Translations under genes and position numbers: made by a program
Origin: Chromatiales bacterium
Lineage (GTDB): Bacteria > Pseudomonadota > Gammaproteobacteria > SpSt-1174
Length of the DNA: 64,000 nt
NCBI GenBank assembly: GCA_014762505.1
Contig: JABURS010000035.1
Span: 62,001 to 126,000 of the forward strand
Direction: 5' to 3'
Part shown: one piece after another, positions 18,332 through 25,901 of the stretch
How positions within the stretch are numbered: position 1 is the first letter of the stretch
Layout of the letters: each line of letters opens with the position of its first letter
Notes under the pieces: model-generated
The model's input: the letters and a program-made list of their open reading frames with translations, nothing else
Told to the model about the DNA's origin: nothing
The model's database searches: none

Positions 18332-18862
18332 ATGAGCAGCCTGCTGGTCATCTCGGCCCTGGGCGACGATCGTCCCGGCATCGTACAGTCCCTCTCCAGG
18401 GCCATCCTGGAAAATGGCTGCAACATCGAAGACAGCCGCATGTCGGTGCTGGGCGGCAGCTTCGCCGTCATCATCCTGGTTTCCGGCCAGTGGAACACCC
18501 TGGCCAAGCTGGAAGGCAGCCTGCCGGCACTGGGCGAGAAGCTGGGGTTGTCCGTCACCACCCGGCGTACTGAGCCACGCAAGCTCGCCGGCCACATGCT
18601 CTCCTACAGCGTCGACGTGATCTCGCTGGATCATCCGGGCATCGTCAACGAGCTGGCCACCTTCTTCTCGCAGCGCGGCATCAACATCCAGGACATGGCC
18701 ACGAGCAGCTACAGCGCGGCACACACTGCCACGCCCATGTTCGCCGTGCGCATGACGGTCGAGATCCCCTCCAACCTGCACATCGCCGCCCTGCGCGACG
18801 AGTTCCTGGATCTGTGTGACCGTCTCAACCTCGACGGTGTCATAGAACCGCTGAAGGGATAA
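18332..18862 (+). CDS. gcvR: glycine cleavage system regulator GcvR-like (double ACT)
   Basis: This 176-residue protein with two ACT domains starts [21 protein letters not shown] (domain one about 3-80) and repeats the pattern at [26 protein letters not shown] (domain two about 90-170). In E. coli GcvR binds glycine and antagonises the LysR regulator GcvA; no GcvA or glycine cleavage gene is in the window, so the target is inferred. The gcvR-bcp order is conserved in gammaproteobacteria. The bcp start follows 43 bp downstream. Confidence 0.9.
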   Translation: MSSLLVISALGDDRPGIVQSLSRAILENGCNIEDSRMSVLGGSFAVIILVSGQWNTLAKLEGSLPALGEKLGLSVTTRRTEPRKLAGHMLSYSVDVISLDHPGIVNELATFFSQRGINIQDMATSSYSAAHTATPMFAVRMTVEIPSNLHIAALRDEFLDLCDRLNLDGVIEPLKG

Positions 18863-18905
18863 AGGGCCGCCAGGGAATGAACCCGCAACACGTAAAGGAG
18901 CCCAC

Positions 18906-19373
18906 ATGAGTGTCGAGATCGGCAAGACCGTCCCCGACTTCGAACTGCCGGCCACCGGCGACAAGCACATCAGGCTGTCCGACTACCGCGGCGAAAAGAA
19001 CGTTGTGATCTATTTCTACCCCAAGGACAGCACGCCTGGCTGTACCACAGAGGGCCAGGATTTTCGCGACAACCATCGCAAGTTCACCAGCCGCAAGACC
19101 GTCATCCTCGGTGTCTCGCGCGACGGCCTGAAGTCACACGAGAACTTCAAGGCCAAGCAGGACTTTCCCTTCGACCTGCTCTCCGATAGCGACGAGACCG
19201 TGTGCAAGCTGTTCGACGTCATCAAGATGAAGAACATGTACGGCAAACAGGTTCGCGGCATCGAACGCAGCACCTTTCTCATCGACAAGCAAGGCGTGCT
19301 GCGCGCCGAATGGCGCAAGGTCAAGGTCAAGGGTCACGTCGAAGACGTACTGAATGCCGTCAAGGAACTGTGA
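18906..19373 (+). CDS. bcp: thioredoxin-dependent thiol peroxidase Bcp (PrxQ type)
   Basis: This 155-residue peroxiredoxin reduces peroxides in the cytoplasm. The peroxidatic Cys is in FYPKDSTPGCTTEG (about residue 45). The classical resolving Cys five residues later is Gln here (CTTEGQ), so it may work as a 1-Cys enzyme or use the Cys in DETVCKLF (about residue 100). Start with an AAAGGAG site. It lies 43 bp after gcvR and is followed by a long GC hairpin that separates it from phoH. Confidence 0.94.
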   Translation: MSVEIGKTVPDFELPATGDKHIRLSDYRGEKNVVIYFYPKDSTPGCTTEGQDFRDNHRKFTSRKTVILGVSRDGLKSHENFKAKQDFPFDLLSDSDETVCKLFDVIKMKNMYGKQVRGIERSTFLIDKQGVLRAEWRKVKVKGHVEDVLNAVKEL

Positions 19374-19379
19374 GCCGCC

Positions 19380-19415
19380 GGCAGGCGGATGGCAGGCACC
19401 TGCCAGCCGCCTGCC
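19380..19415 (+). terminator. 17-bp hairpin after bcp, no U tract
   Basis: Arms GGCAGGCGGATGGCAGG and CCTGCCAGCCGCCTGCC pair with one mismatch around a 2-nt gap, giving a very stable GC stem seven bases after the bcp stop. No T run follows. It is a likely transcript end or processing stop before phoH. Confidence 0.55.
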
Positions 19416-19526
19416 CGGATACCGACCACGCGACAGCGCCTGTTGTCGCCCGACCCCGCGTCCCTCGCGGTCCCGCAACGCCCCACCGTCCTTTCCGCTC
19501 CGTCACGACACATCGAGGAAACCCGC

Positions 19527-20942
19527 ATGGTAAGAAAAGAGCCCGTCGGTAAACGCCTCTTCGTCCTCGACACCAACGTGCTGATGCACGACCCGACCGC
19601 ACTCTTCCGCTTTCAGGAACACGACATCTATCTGCCCATGGTCGTGCTCGAGGAACTCGACCGCGGCAAGAAGGGCATGTCCGAAGTCGCACGCAACGTC
19701 CGCCAGGTCAGCCGCTTCATCGACGACCTGATGCTCCGGCTCGACCACAGCGAGATCGCCAAGGGCATCGAGCTGGGCAGCACCCTGTCGCTGCCGGACT
19801 CCGACTTCGCCCCCAGCGGACGCCTGCTGTTCCAGACCGAGGCGCTGGCCACCGAGCTGCCCGAGACCCTGCCGGGACATACCGCCGACAACACCATACT
19901 CGGCACCGCGCTTGCGCTGCAGAAGGCGCATCCGGACATCGACGTCACCCTGGTGTCCAAGGACATCAACCTGCGCATCAAGGCCGCGGTGGTCGGCATC
20001 CGCGCCGAGGACTACTACAACGATCAGGTACTGGACGACGTCAACCTGCTCTACCTCGGCATCAGCGACCTGCCAGCCGACTTCTGGGAGCATCACAGCA
20101 AGGACATGGAATCCTGGCAGGAACAGGGACGCACCTTCTATCGCCTGCAGGGACCGATGACCGGTGACTGGCATCCCAACCAGTTTCTCTCGCTGGAGGG
20201 CGAGCAGCCGTTTCGCGCCATCGTGCGCCGGGTCGAAAAGGACTCCGCCATCATCGAGACCATCACCGACTACAGCAATCCGCGTCACACGGTCTGGGGC
20301 ATCAATGCACGCAACGCCGAACAGAACTTCGCCCTCAACCTGCTGATGGACCCGGAGATCGACTTCATCAGCCTGGTGGGTGCCGCCGGCACCGGCAAGA
20401 CCCTGCTCACCCTCGCCGCGGCGCTGGCGCAGACACTGGAGCAGAACATCTACAAGGAAATCATCATGACCCGCGTCACGGTACCCGTGGGCGAGGACAT
20501 CGGCTTCCTGCCGGGTACCGAGGAAGAGAAGATGACGCCCTGGATGGGCGCCCTGATGGACAACCTCGAGGTGCTTACCCACTCCGAGGAGGGCGGTGAA
20601 TGGGGACGGGCGGCCACCGCCGACATCCTCAAGAACCGCATCAAGATCCGCTCGCTCAACTTCATGCGCGGGCGCACCTTCCTCAACCGCTTCGTCATCC
20701 TGGACGAGGCCCAGAACCTGACCGCCAAACAGATGAAGACGCTCATCACCCGTGCCGGTCCCGGCACCAAGATGATCTGTCTCGGCAACATCGCCCAGAT
20801 CGACACGCCCTACCTGACGGAAACCACCTCGGGACTCACCTTCGTGGTCGACCGCTTCAAGCAATGGCCCCACAGCGGTCATGTCACGCTGCGCCGCGGT
20901 GAGCGCTCGCGCCTGGCCGACTACGCCTCGAGCGTTTTGTAA
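19527..20942 (+). CDS. PhoH family protein with N-terminal PIN domain
   Basis: This 471-residue PIN-PhoH fusion (PhoH2 type) is a predicted ATP-dependent RNA helicase with ribonuclease. The PIN domain (about 10-145) has the acidic residues in FVLDTNVLMHDP, the nearby EELDRGKKG and the HTADNTILG segment. The PhoH ATPase (about 260-460) has Walker A GAAGTGKTLLTLAAA and Walker B VILDEAQNLT. The start at 19527 follows a GAGGAA site; longer upstream readings overlap the bcp terminator region. It is probably monocistronic, ending before a perfect 17-bp hairpin. The cellular target is unknown. Confidence 0.93.
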   Translation: MVRKEPVGKRLFVLDTNVLMHDPTALFRFQEHDIYLPMVVLEELDRGKKGMSEVARNVRQVSRFIDDLMLRLDHSEIAKGIELGSTLSLPDSDFAPSGRLLFQTEALATELPETLPGHTADNTILGTALALQKAHPDIDVTLVSKDINLRIKAAVVGIRAEDYYNDQVLDDVNLLYLGISDLPADFWEHHSKDMESWQEQGRTFYRLQGPMTGDWHPNQFLSLEGEQPFRAIVRRVEKDSAIIETITDYSNPRHTVWGINARNAEQNFALNLLMDPEIDFISLVGAAGTGKTLLTLAAALAQTLEQNIYKEIIMTRVTVPVGEDIGFLPGTEEEKMTPWMGALMDNLEVLTHSEEGGEWGRAATADILKNRIKIRSLNFMRGRTFLNRFVILDEAQNLTAKQMKTLITRAGPGTKMICLGNIAQIDTPYLTETTSGLTFVVDRFKQWPHSGHVTLRRGERSRLADYASSVL

Positions 20943-20960
20943 CGGGATACCCGCAGCCCA

Positions 20961-21000
20961 CAGAAGGCGTGTAGTGCAAAACGGCACTACACGCCTTCTG
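20961..21000. terminator. perfect 17-bp hairpin between phoH and the sNOR-like operon
   Basis: CAGAAGGCGTGTAGTGC is followed by loop AAAACG and then its exact reverse complement ending at 21000. The stem is unusually long and perfect, and no T tract follows it. Probably the phoH transcript end; a protein-binding inverted repeat is the alternative. Confidence 0.6.
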
Positions 21001-21080
21001 CCCCGCCCTCTGCCTGCCGGGCTGCCGCCGCGGGACAATGGCACCGCGACCCATTTGACATTCCCCTACTCGCCCCGCGC

Positions 21081-21127
21081 TTGACATTTGTTCGCGCGGC
21101 CATAAAGATGCGCAACACATACATGTT
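21081..21127 (+). promoter_or_regulatory. norS promoter with NsrR-like operator
   Basis: TTGACA (21081-21086) is followed after 16 bp by a weak -10, TAAAGA (21103-21108). Overlapping the -10 is AAGATGC, nine bases, then ACATGTT (21105-21127). This has the 7-9-7 geometry of the NsrR operator (AAGATGC-N9-GCATCTT), with the left half exact and the right half differing at two positions. NsrR is the nitric-oxide-sensing repressor, which suits the gene it precedes. Computational match only, done by eye. Confidence 0.6.
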
Positions 21128-21146
21128 ATGGCGAAGGAGCTGATTC

Positions 21147-21674
21147 ATGGAACAAACGCTGGCCTGGTATCTGTCCCTGCTGTTCATCGGCCTGGTGGCG
21201 GCAGTCTTCCTCTGGGTGCGCCTCCATTCGCGCGAAGCGGCCGAGTTCGCGCCCATCCGCGATCGGGCCTATCGCCTGCGTCCGCACCTGTTCTGGGCGC
21301 TGGTCGTGGTCGGCATCCCGGTCATGGTGGTGACGCTCATGATGACCCCCTACGAGAGCGCACAGGGCCTGCCGGATGACGCGCTGCACGTCGACGTGCA
21401 GGGCCAGCAGTTCGCCTGGACCCTGAGCGAGACCGGCGCCCGCGCCGGACAGACCGTGGTCTTCAACGTGACCAGTGCCGACGTGAACCATGGCTTCGGC
21501 ATCTACGACGCCGACATGCGCCTGGTGGCACAGACGCAGGCCATGCCCGGTTACAGCAACCGCCTGGTCCACGTCTTCGAGAAACCCGGCAGCTATCGCA
21601 TCCTCTGCCTCGAATACTGCGGCATGGCCCATCACGTGATGGAAGCCCGCTTCGAGATCACCGAAGCGCGCTGA
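21147..21674 (+). CDS. norS: CuA-containing subunit of a heme-copper enzyme (sNOR subunit NorS-like)
   Basis: This 175-residue membrane-anchored cupredoxin has two transmembrane helices (about 7-26 and 48-68) and a periplasmic CuA domain. The CuA ligands His115, Cys154, Glu156, Cys158, His162 and Met165 are complete, in DVNHGF and CLEYCGMAHHVM. Family-wise this is cytochrome oxidase subunit II. Its pairing with a catalytic subunit that lacks the oxidase tyrosine, and with senC and a small membrane gene, matches NorS of the norSY-senC-orf1 type nitric oxide reductase. The start at 21147 has an AAGGAG site. The alternative is a ba3-like oxidase subunit. Confidence 0.8.
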   Translation: MEQTLAWYLSLLFIGLVAAVFLWVRLHSREAAEFAPIRDRAYRLRPHLFWALVVVGIPVMVVTLMMTPYESAQGLPDDALHVDVQGQQFAWTLSETGARAGQTVVFNVTSADVNHGFGIYDADMRLVAQTQAMPGYSNRLVHVFEKPGSYRILCLEYCGMAHHVMEARFEITEAR

Positions 21675-21705
21675 GCGCTCCGACCGGAATAAAGGGAGAA
21701 GAACA

Positions 21706-23142
21706 ATGACTGATTCGACGATGACCCAGACACGACCGCACACCGGCGTGCTGGCCTATCTCGTGGTAGCCGGCGTCGTCATCCTGCTGATGATGCTGCT
21801 CGGCCTGCTGATGCGCCTGGACCAGGCCACCGCCCTGGATCTCGGCCTGGCCGGCTTCTACCGGGTGATGACCGCCCATGGCGCCGGCATGGTCGGCATC
21901 ATGGCCCTGGGCGGCGCCGCCGTGATGTGGCACTTCCTCTCGCGCCACGTGCAGCTGTCGGGCGCCATCCTCTACATCAACCTGCTGCTGTTCCTGGTGG
22001 GCGCAGTGATGGTGCTGGGTAGCGTGTTCATCGGCGGCTATGCCGGCGCCTGGACCTTCCTCTACCCGCTGCCGGCGCAGGCCGCAGGGGCCTGGTCGCC
22101 ACACGCCGCCGCCGTGTTCACCGGTGGCCTGCTCGCCATCGGCACCGGTTTCCTGCTGCTGCACCTGGATACGGCCCGCGCCATCATCCAGCGCTACGGC
22201 AGCCTCCCGCGCGCGCTGGGCTGGCCGCAGCTCTTTGGTGGCGACAGCAGCGAACCGCCGCCGGCCGCGGTGGTGGCCAGCACCATGGTCCTCATCGTCA
22301 ACATCCTGGGCATTACCGCCGGTGCCGCCATCCTGGTGATGACGCTCGTGAATCTCTATGTGCCGGCCTTCGACATCGACCCCCTGCTGGCGAAGAACCT
22401 GATCTATTTCTTCGGCCACGTCTTCATCAACGCCACCATCTACATGGCGGTGATCGGCGTCTACGAGATACTTCCCGTGTACACCAAACGGCCGTGGAAG
22501 GTGAATCGCGTGTTCCTCGCCGCCTGGACCGCCTCCACCATCATGGTCATCATCGTCTATCCGCATCATCTGCTGATGGACTTCGCCATGCCGACCTGGA
22601 TGCTGGCCATGGGTCAGATCATCTCCTACACCAGCGGCCTGCCGGTGCTGGTCGTCACCGCCTATGGCGCCCTGCTGCTGGTGCACCGTTCCGGCATCCA
22701 GTGGAACACCGCCGCCAGCCTGCTGTTCCTGTCCGTGTTCGGCTGGGCGGCCGGCGTCATCCCCGCCATCATCGACGCCGTCATCCCGGTGAACACCGTG
22801 ATGCACAACACCCTGTGGGTGCCCGGTCACTTCCACTTCTACCTGCTGCTGGGCGTGGCCGCGATGGTCCTCGGTTTCATGTATCACCTGCGCGCAGCCA
22901 ATCATCATGATGGCGTGCTGGACCGCGCCGCCTTCTGGGCCTACATGATCGGTGCCCTGGGCTTTGTCATGAGCTTTCTCTACAGCGGCAACCAGAGCGT
23001 GCCGCGCCGCTACGCCGACCACGCCCCGCAATGGGTGGCCTATGACCAGATCGCCTCGGCCTTTGCCATCCTGGTGGTCGCGGCCATGGCCGTGTTCCTG
23101 CTGCGCTTCCTCACCGGCCTGCGGCCCCGCGCCGCCCGCTGA
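21706..23142 (+). CDS. norY: heme-copper catalytic subunit, sNOR-type nitric oxide reductase (NorY-like)
   Basis: This 478-residue, about 12-helix subunit has every haem and copper ligand: low-spin haem His58 (TAHGAGM) and His377, high-spin haem His375 (GHFHFYLL), and CuB ligands His238, His287 and His288 (GHVFIN, YPHHLLMD). Oxygen reductases of the A and B families have a Tyr four residues after the first CuB His; here it is Asn242. Loss of that Tyr together with a CuA partner and the senC-orf1 neighbours is what is described for sNOR, which reduces NO to N2O with electrons from cytochrome c. Oxygen reduction cannot be excluded from sequence. Confidence 0.78.
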   Translation: MTDSTMTQTRPHTGVLAYLVVAGVVILLMMLLGLLMRLDQATALDLGLAGFYRVMTAHGAGMVGIMALGGAAVMWHFLSRHVQLSGAILYINLLLFLVGAVMVLGSVFIGGYAGAWTFLYPLPAQAAGAWSPHAAAVFTGGLLAIGTGFLLLHLDTARAIIQRYGSLPRALGWPQLFGGDSSEPPPAAVVASTMVLIVNILGITAGAAILVMTLVNLYVPAFDIDPLLAKNLIYFFGHVFINATIYMAVIGVYEILPVYTKRPWKVNRVFLAAWTASTIMVIIVYPHHLLMDFAMPTWMLAMGQIISYTSGLPVLVVTAYGALLLVHRSGIQWNTAASLLFLSVFGWAAGVIPAIIDAVIPVNTVMHNTLWVPGHFHFYLLLGVAAMVLGFMYHLRAANHHDGVLDRAAFWAYMIGALGFVMSFLYSGNQSVPRRYADHAPQWVAYDQIASAFAILVVAAMAVFLLRFLTGLRPRAAR

Positions 23143-23741
23143 TGCGCACCCTGCTGTCCCTGCTGCTGATCGCCAGCCTGGGTAGCACCGTGCTCTACCA
23201 GGCCACGGACGGCCTGCGGGCACTGACTAGCGAAGGCGCCCGGCGGGTGGCCGTCACCGACGCGGCTCGACCGGTGCCGGATGTCATCCTGCAGGACCAG
23301 CACGGCGACCGTTTCTCCCTGGCCGAACTCCAGGGGCAGGCCCTGGTGATCAACTTCATCTACACGCGCTGCCCCACGGTGTGCCTGGCCCTGGGCGATG
23401 CCCTGCAGCAATTGCAGCGCGCCCTGCCGGCCGGAGGTCCGGGCGGGGACGTGCTGCTGCTGAGCATCAGCTTCGACCCGGCCAACGATACGCCGGCGCG
23501 TCTGGCGGCCTATGCCGAGTGGTTTCGTGCCGGTGAGGGCTGGCGGGTGACGCGCCCCCTGAACGAGGCGGACCTGGAACTCCTGCTCGAGCGGTTCGGC
23601 GTGGTGGTGATCCCGGACGGGCGCGGCGGTTTCGAGCACAACGCCGCACTGCACCTGGTCGACCGCGAGGGACGGCTGGTAGCGATCCGGGATCTCGATG
23701 ACGTCGAGGGGGTACGCCGCTGGCTGGGTGAGGCCTCATGA
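23142..23741 (+). CDS. senC: SCO1/SenC family copper chaperone
   Basis: This 199-residue thioredoxin-fold protein is anchored by an N-terminal hydrophobic segment (residues 3-18) and faces the periplasm. The copper-binding motif is Cys77-Pro-Thr-Val-Cys81, with a His in FEHNAALH (166 or 171) as third ligand. SCO proteins deliver or reduce copper at CuA sites, so the expected client is the CuA subunit two genes upstream. The start codon overlaps the catalytic-subunit stop, showing tight coupling. A senC gene at this place is part of the norSY-senC-orf1 pattern. Confidence 0.92.
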   Translation: MRTLLSLLLIASLGSTVLYQATDGLRALTSEGARRVAVTDAARPVPDVILQDQHGDRFSLAELQGQALVINFIYTRCPTVCLALGDALQQLQRALPAGGPGGDVLLLSISFDPANDTPARLAAYAEWFRAGEGWRVTRPLNEADLELLLERFGVVVIPDGRGGFEHNAALHLVDREGRLVAIRDLDDVEGVRRWLGEAS

Positions 23742-24370
23742 GACACGCAACGCGGTCCGGTCTGGCCGGCATTGCGCTGATCGTGATCCTCGCCCCGCCG
23801 TGGATGCGCGCACTGCTGGAGTCGGGCATGGCGGGCCACATGCTGCTGCAGATCCCGCTGCTGGTACTGGCCGGCATCCTGCTGGCCGGTTTCGTGCCCG
23901 ACCGCTGGCGTGCGCGCCTGGCCGACTGCAATGCCTACGGCCTCAGCGGCCTGCTGCTGGCGCTGCTCACACTGGGCTACTGGATGCTGCCGCGCAGCCT
24001 CGACCTCGCCCTGGAATCCGGCTGGGCGGAGCTGCTGAAGTTCACCACGCTGCCGCTGCTCGCCGGTCTGCCGCTGGCACTCAGCTGGCGACCGCTGGGC
24101 ATGATCGGGCGCGGCGTCGTGTGGAGCGAACTCGTCGCCAAGCTCGCCGTGCTCGGCTGGCTGTATCTCGAGGCCCCGGTACGGGTATGCACGCGCTACC
24201 TCGTCGCCGACCAGGAACAGGTGGGACAGGCCCTGCTCGTCATCGCCCTGCTGCTGGCCGTGGTGCTCACCCTGCGGGCCTTTCTGTTCGACCATGGCCG
24301 CAGCGGGGAACCCGCAGAGGAAGAGGCCGGTCCCCGGGAACGGAAGGCACCGGCGGCACATGTCGTGTAG
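23738..24370 (+). CDS. small polytopic membrane protein of the sNOR-like operon (orf1)
   Basis: This 210-residue hydrophobic protein has about six predicted helices, starting with an overlap of 4 bp on senC. The segment SGMAGHMLLQIPLLVLAG recalls the H-M-x-x-Q region of the caa3 assembly factor CtaG, but the similarity is short and I do not claim homology. The C-terminal 25 residues are charged and cytoplasmic-like. Its place as the fourth gene is where orf1 lies in described sNOR clusters, so a role in assembly or copper loading is the best guess. Function unproven. Confidence 0.72.
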   Translation: MRHATRSGLAGIALIVILAPPWMRALLESGMAGHMLLQIPLLVLAGILLAGFVPDRWRARLADCNAYGLSGLLLALLTLGYWMLPRSLDLALESGWAELLKFTTLPLLAGLPLALSWRPLGMIGRGVVWSELVAKLAVLGWLYLEAPVRVCTRYLVADQEQVGQALLVIALLLAVVLTLRAFLFDHGRSGEPAEEEAGPRERKAPAAHVV

Positions 24371-24403
24371 AACGCCCCGGGCGATCATCGCCGCATAGCA
24401 GAC

Positions 24404-25522
24404 TCAGTCCTGACTCGGCTCTGCCGCCTCCATGCGGGCGCGGCGGGTGGCGGTAGGCCAGGACTTGATGATGGCGTTGACCAGCGTCGCCAGCGGGATG
24501 GCGAAGAAGACGCCCCACAGGCCCCACAGTCCGCCGAAGATCAACACGGCCGCGATGATGGCGACCGGGTGCAGATTGACCACCTCGGAGAAGAGCAGCG
24601 GCACGAGCAGGTTGCCGTCGAGGAACTGGATGATGCCGTAGGCCACCAGCACATAGACGAACTCGGAGCCGAGCCCCCACTGGAAATAGGCGATGAAGGC
24701 CACCGGCACGGTGACCACCGCGGCGCCGACATAGGGCACGATGACGGAGATGCCGACCAGGAAGGACAGCAGCATGGCGTAGTTGAGCCCGAGCAGCTTG
24801 AAGGTGACGTAGGTGACCACCCAGACGATGAGGATCTCCCAGAACTTGCCGCGGATGTAGCTCGCGATCTTGACGTTGACCTCGCGCCAGACGTCGCTGG
24901 CCAGCTGACGTTCGGTCGGCAGGAAACCGGACAGCCAGGCGATGATGCTTTCCTTGTCCTTGAGGAAGAAGAACACCATCAGCGGCACCAGCACGAAATA
25001 CACCATGAGCGTGATCAGCCCGGTGACCGAGGCCAGCGAGAAGCGCAGCACCTGCTGGCCGAAGGCGGTGAGCTCGGCCTGGATCGCGGCCAGGATGTTG
25101 TTGACCTGCTGTGCCGAGATCAGGTTGGGATACTGTTCGGGCAGATGCAGGAGCGCAGCCTGCCCCTGCGCCAGCATCCGCGGCAGCTCGCCGAAGAACT
25201 GCGTGACCTGCTGGGAGAGCAAGGGCCCCAGCGAGAACAGGGCCAGCAGCATCATCGCCAGCCAGACACAGAATACGAGGATACTGGCCAGCAGCCGCGG
25301 CAGGCGCAGCCCTGTGAGCCAGGCGACGGCGCCATCGAGGATATAGGCGATGACCAGCGCGGCGAGCAGCGGGGCGAGCACTTGGCCGAAATAGATCACG
25401 AGCGCGAAGCCCGCGAACAGCAACAGGGCAAAGCTCAGGACCTGCGGCTCGGGAAAGAACCGCCGGTACCATTCCTGCAGGACATCAAGCATGGGCTGTG
25501 CTTCGCTAAAGAGGTTATTCAC
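24404..25522 (-). CDS. AI-2E family (PerM-like) transporter
   Basis: This 372-residue inner-membrane protein of the AI-2E_transport family (PF01594) has about eight helices, a long central periplasmic or amphipathic region (about 95-160), and the family segments VPLMVFFFLKDKE and GISVIVPYVGAAV. Annotated relatives are called autoinducer exporters or permeases, but several are Na+/H+ antiporters, so the substrate is open. A second in-frame ATG lies at codon 11 (MLDVLQEW). It overlaps the preceding small gene by 8 bp, making a three- or four-gene minus-strand run with the LysR regulator. A second family member occurs near 45 kb. Confidence 0.85.
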   Translation of the reverse strand: MNNLFSEAQPMLDVLQEWYRRFFPEPQVLSFALLLFAGFALVIYFGQVLAPLLAALVIAYILDGAVAWLTGLRLPRLLASILVFCVWLAMMLLALFSLGPLLSQQVTQFFGELPRMLAQGQAALLHLPEQYPNLISAQQVNNILAAIQAELTAFGQQVLRFSLASVTGLITLMVYFVLVPLMVFFFLKDKESIIAWLSGFLPTERQLASDVWREVNVKIASYIRGKFWEILIVWVVTYVTFKLLGLNYAMLLSFLVGISVIVPYVGAAVVTVPVAFIAYFQWGLGSEFVYVLVAYGIIQFLDGNLLVPLLFSEVVNLHPVAIIAAVLIFGGLWGLWGVFFAIPLATLVNAIIKSWPTATRRARMEAAEPSQD

Positions 25523-25901
25523 CGGACTGGTCGTCGACGATGCGACGGTAGTGGCGCTCGAACAGGATCTCCAGCTCGTCGATCACCTCGATGGCCGGCC
25601 GGCCCTGCATCACGTGCTCGGCCATCAGCGAGGAGGTCTCGTTGAGCATCTTGCTCTTGTCGAGCATGTGATAGGTGGCCGACAGGCGACGCATGGCCTT
25701 GATCACGCTCTCGTTCTCGGGGCGCGGAATCGGTTTGGGCTCGGGCAGCTCGAGACTGGCCCCTTCGCTGCGTTCGACCAGGAATTCGGCGAAGGCGAGC
25801 AGGGTCTGGCGCTCGCCCTCGGGCAGGGCCTTGAACAGCCTGACCAGTCGCTTCTCGGGCTTCTTGTCCGCACCCGCGGTGCCGGGCATCGGGATCATCA
25901 T
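25515..25901 (-). CDS. conserved hypothetical protein, 128 residues
   Basis: This small soluble protein starts at 25901 with an ATGA overlap on the upstream gene's stop; a longer frame up to 26009 lies inside that gene. After a short Pro/Lys linker it is largely helical (RLVRLFKALPEGERQTLL; SVIKAMRRLSATYHMLD; PAIEVIDELEILFERHYRRI). I do not recognise a family. The segment ERQTLLAFAEFL resembles short helical motifs in antitoxin-like and regulator-like proteins, but no toxin is adjacent. It is translationally coupled to both neighbours, so it belongs to the pseudo-amidotransferase/AI-2E unit. Confidence 0.65.
   Translation of the reverse strand: MMIPMPGTAGADKKPEKRLVRLFKALPEGERQTLLAFAEFLVERSEGASLELPEPKPIPRPENESVIKAMRRLSATYHMLDKSKMLNETSSLMAEHVMQGRPAIEVIDELEILFERHYRRIVDDQSGE

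Noticed and set aside
17206-18597. Extended dapA start at 18597
   Set aside because: The extra 171 codons lack family similarity, run antisense over the gcvR start, and the ATG at 18084 has a proper ribosome binding site.
21147-24370. Ordinary ba3 or cbb3 cytochrome c oxidase operon
   Set aside because: The catalytic subunit lacks the active-site Tyr in the A/B-family position; there is no CcoO/CcoP or subunit III; and the gene order matches norSY-senC-orf1. An oxidase is kept only as the alternative.
25515-25901. Toxin-antitoxin antitoxin
   Set aside because: The short helical segment resembles some antitoxins, but no toxin gene is adjacent, and both neighbours are a pseudo-amidotransferase and a permease.
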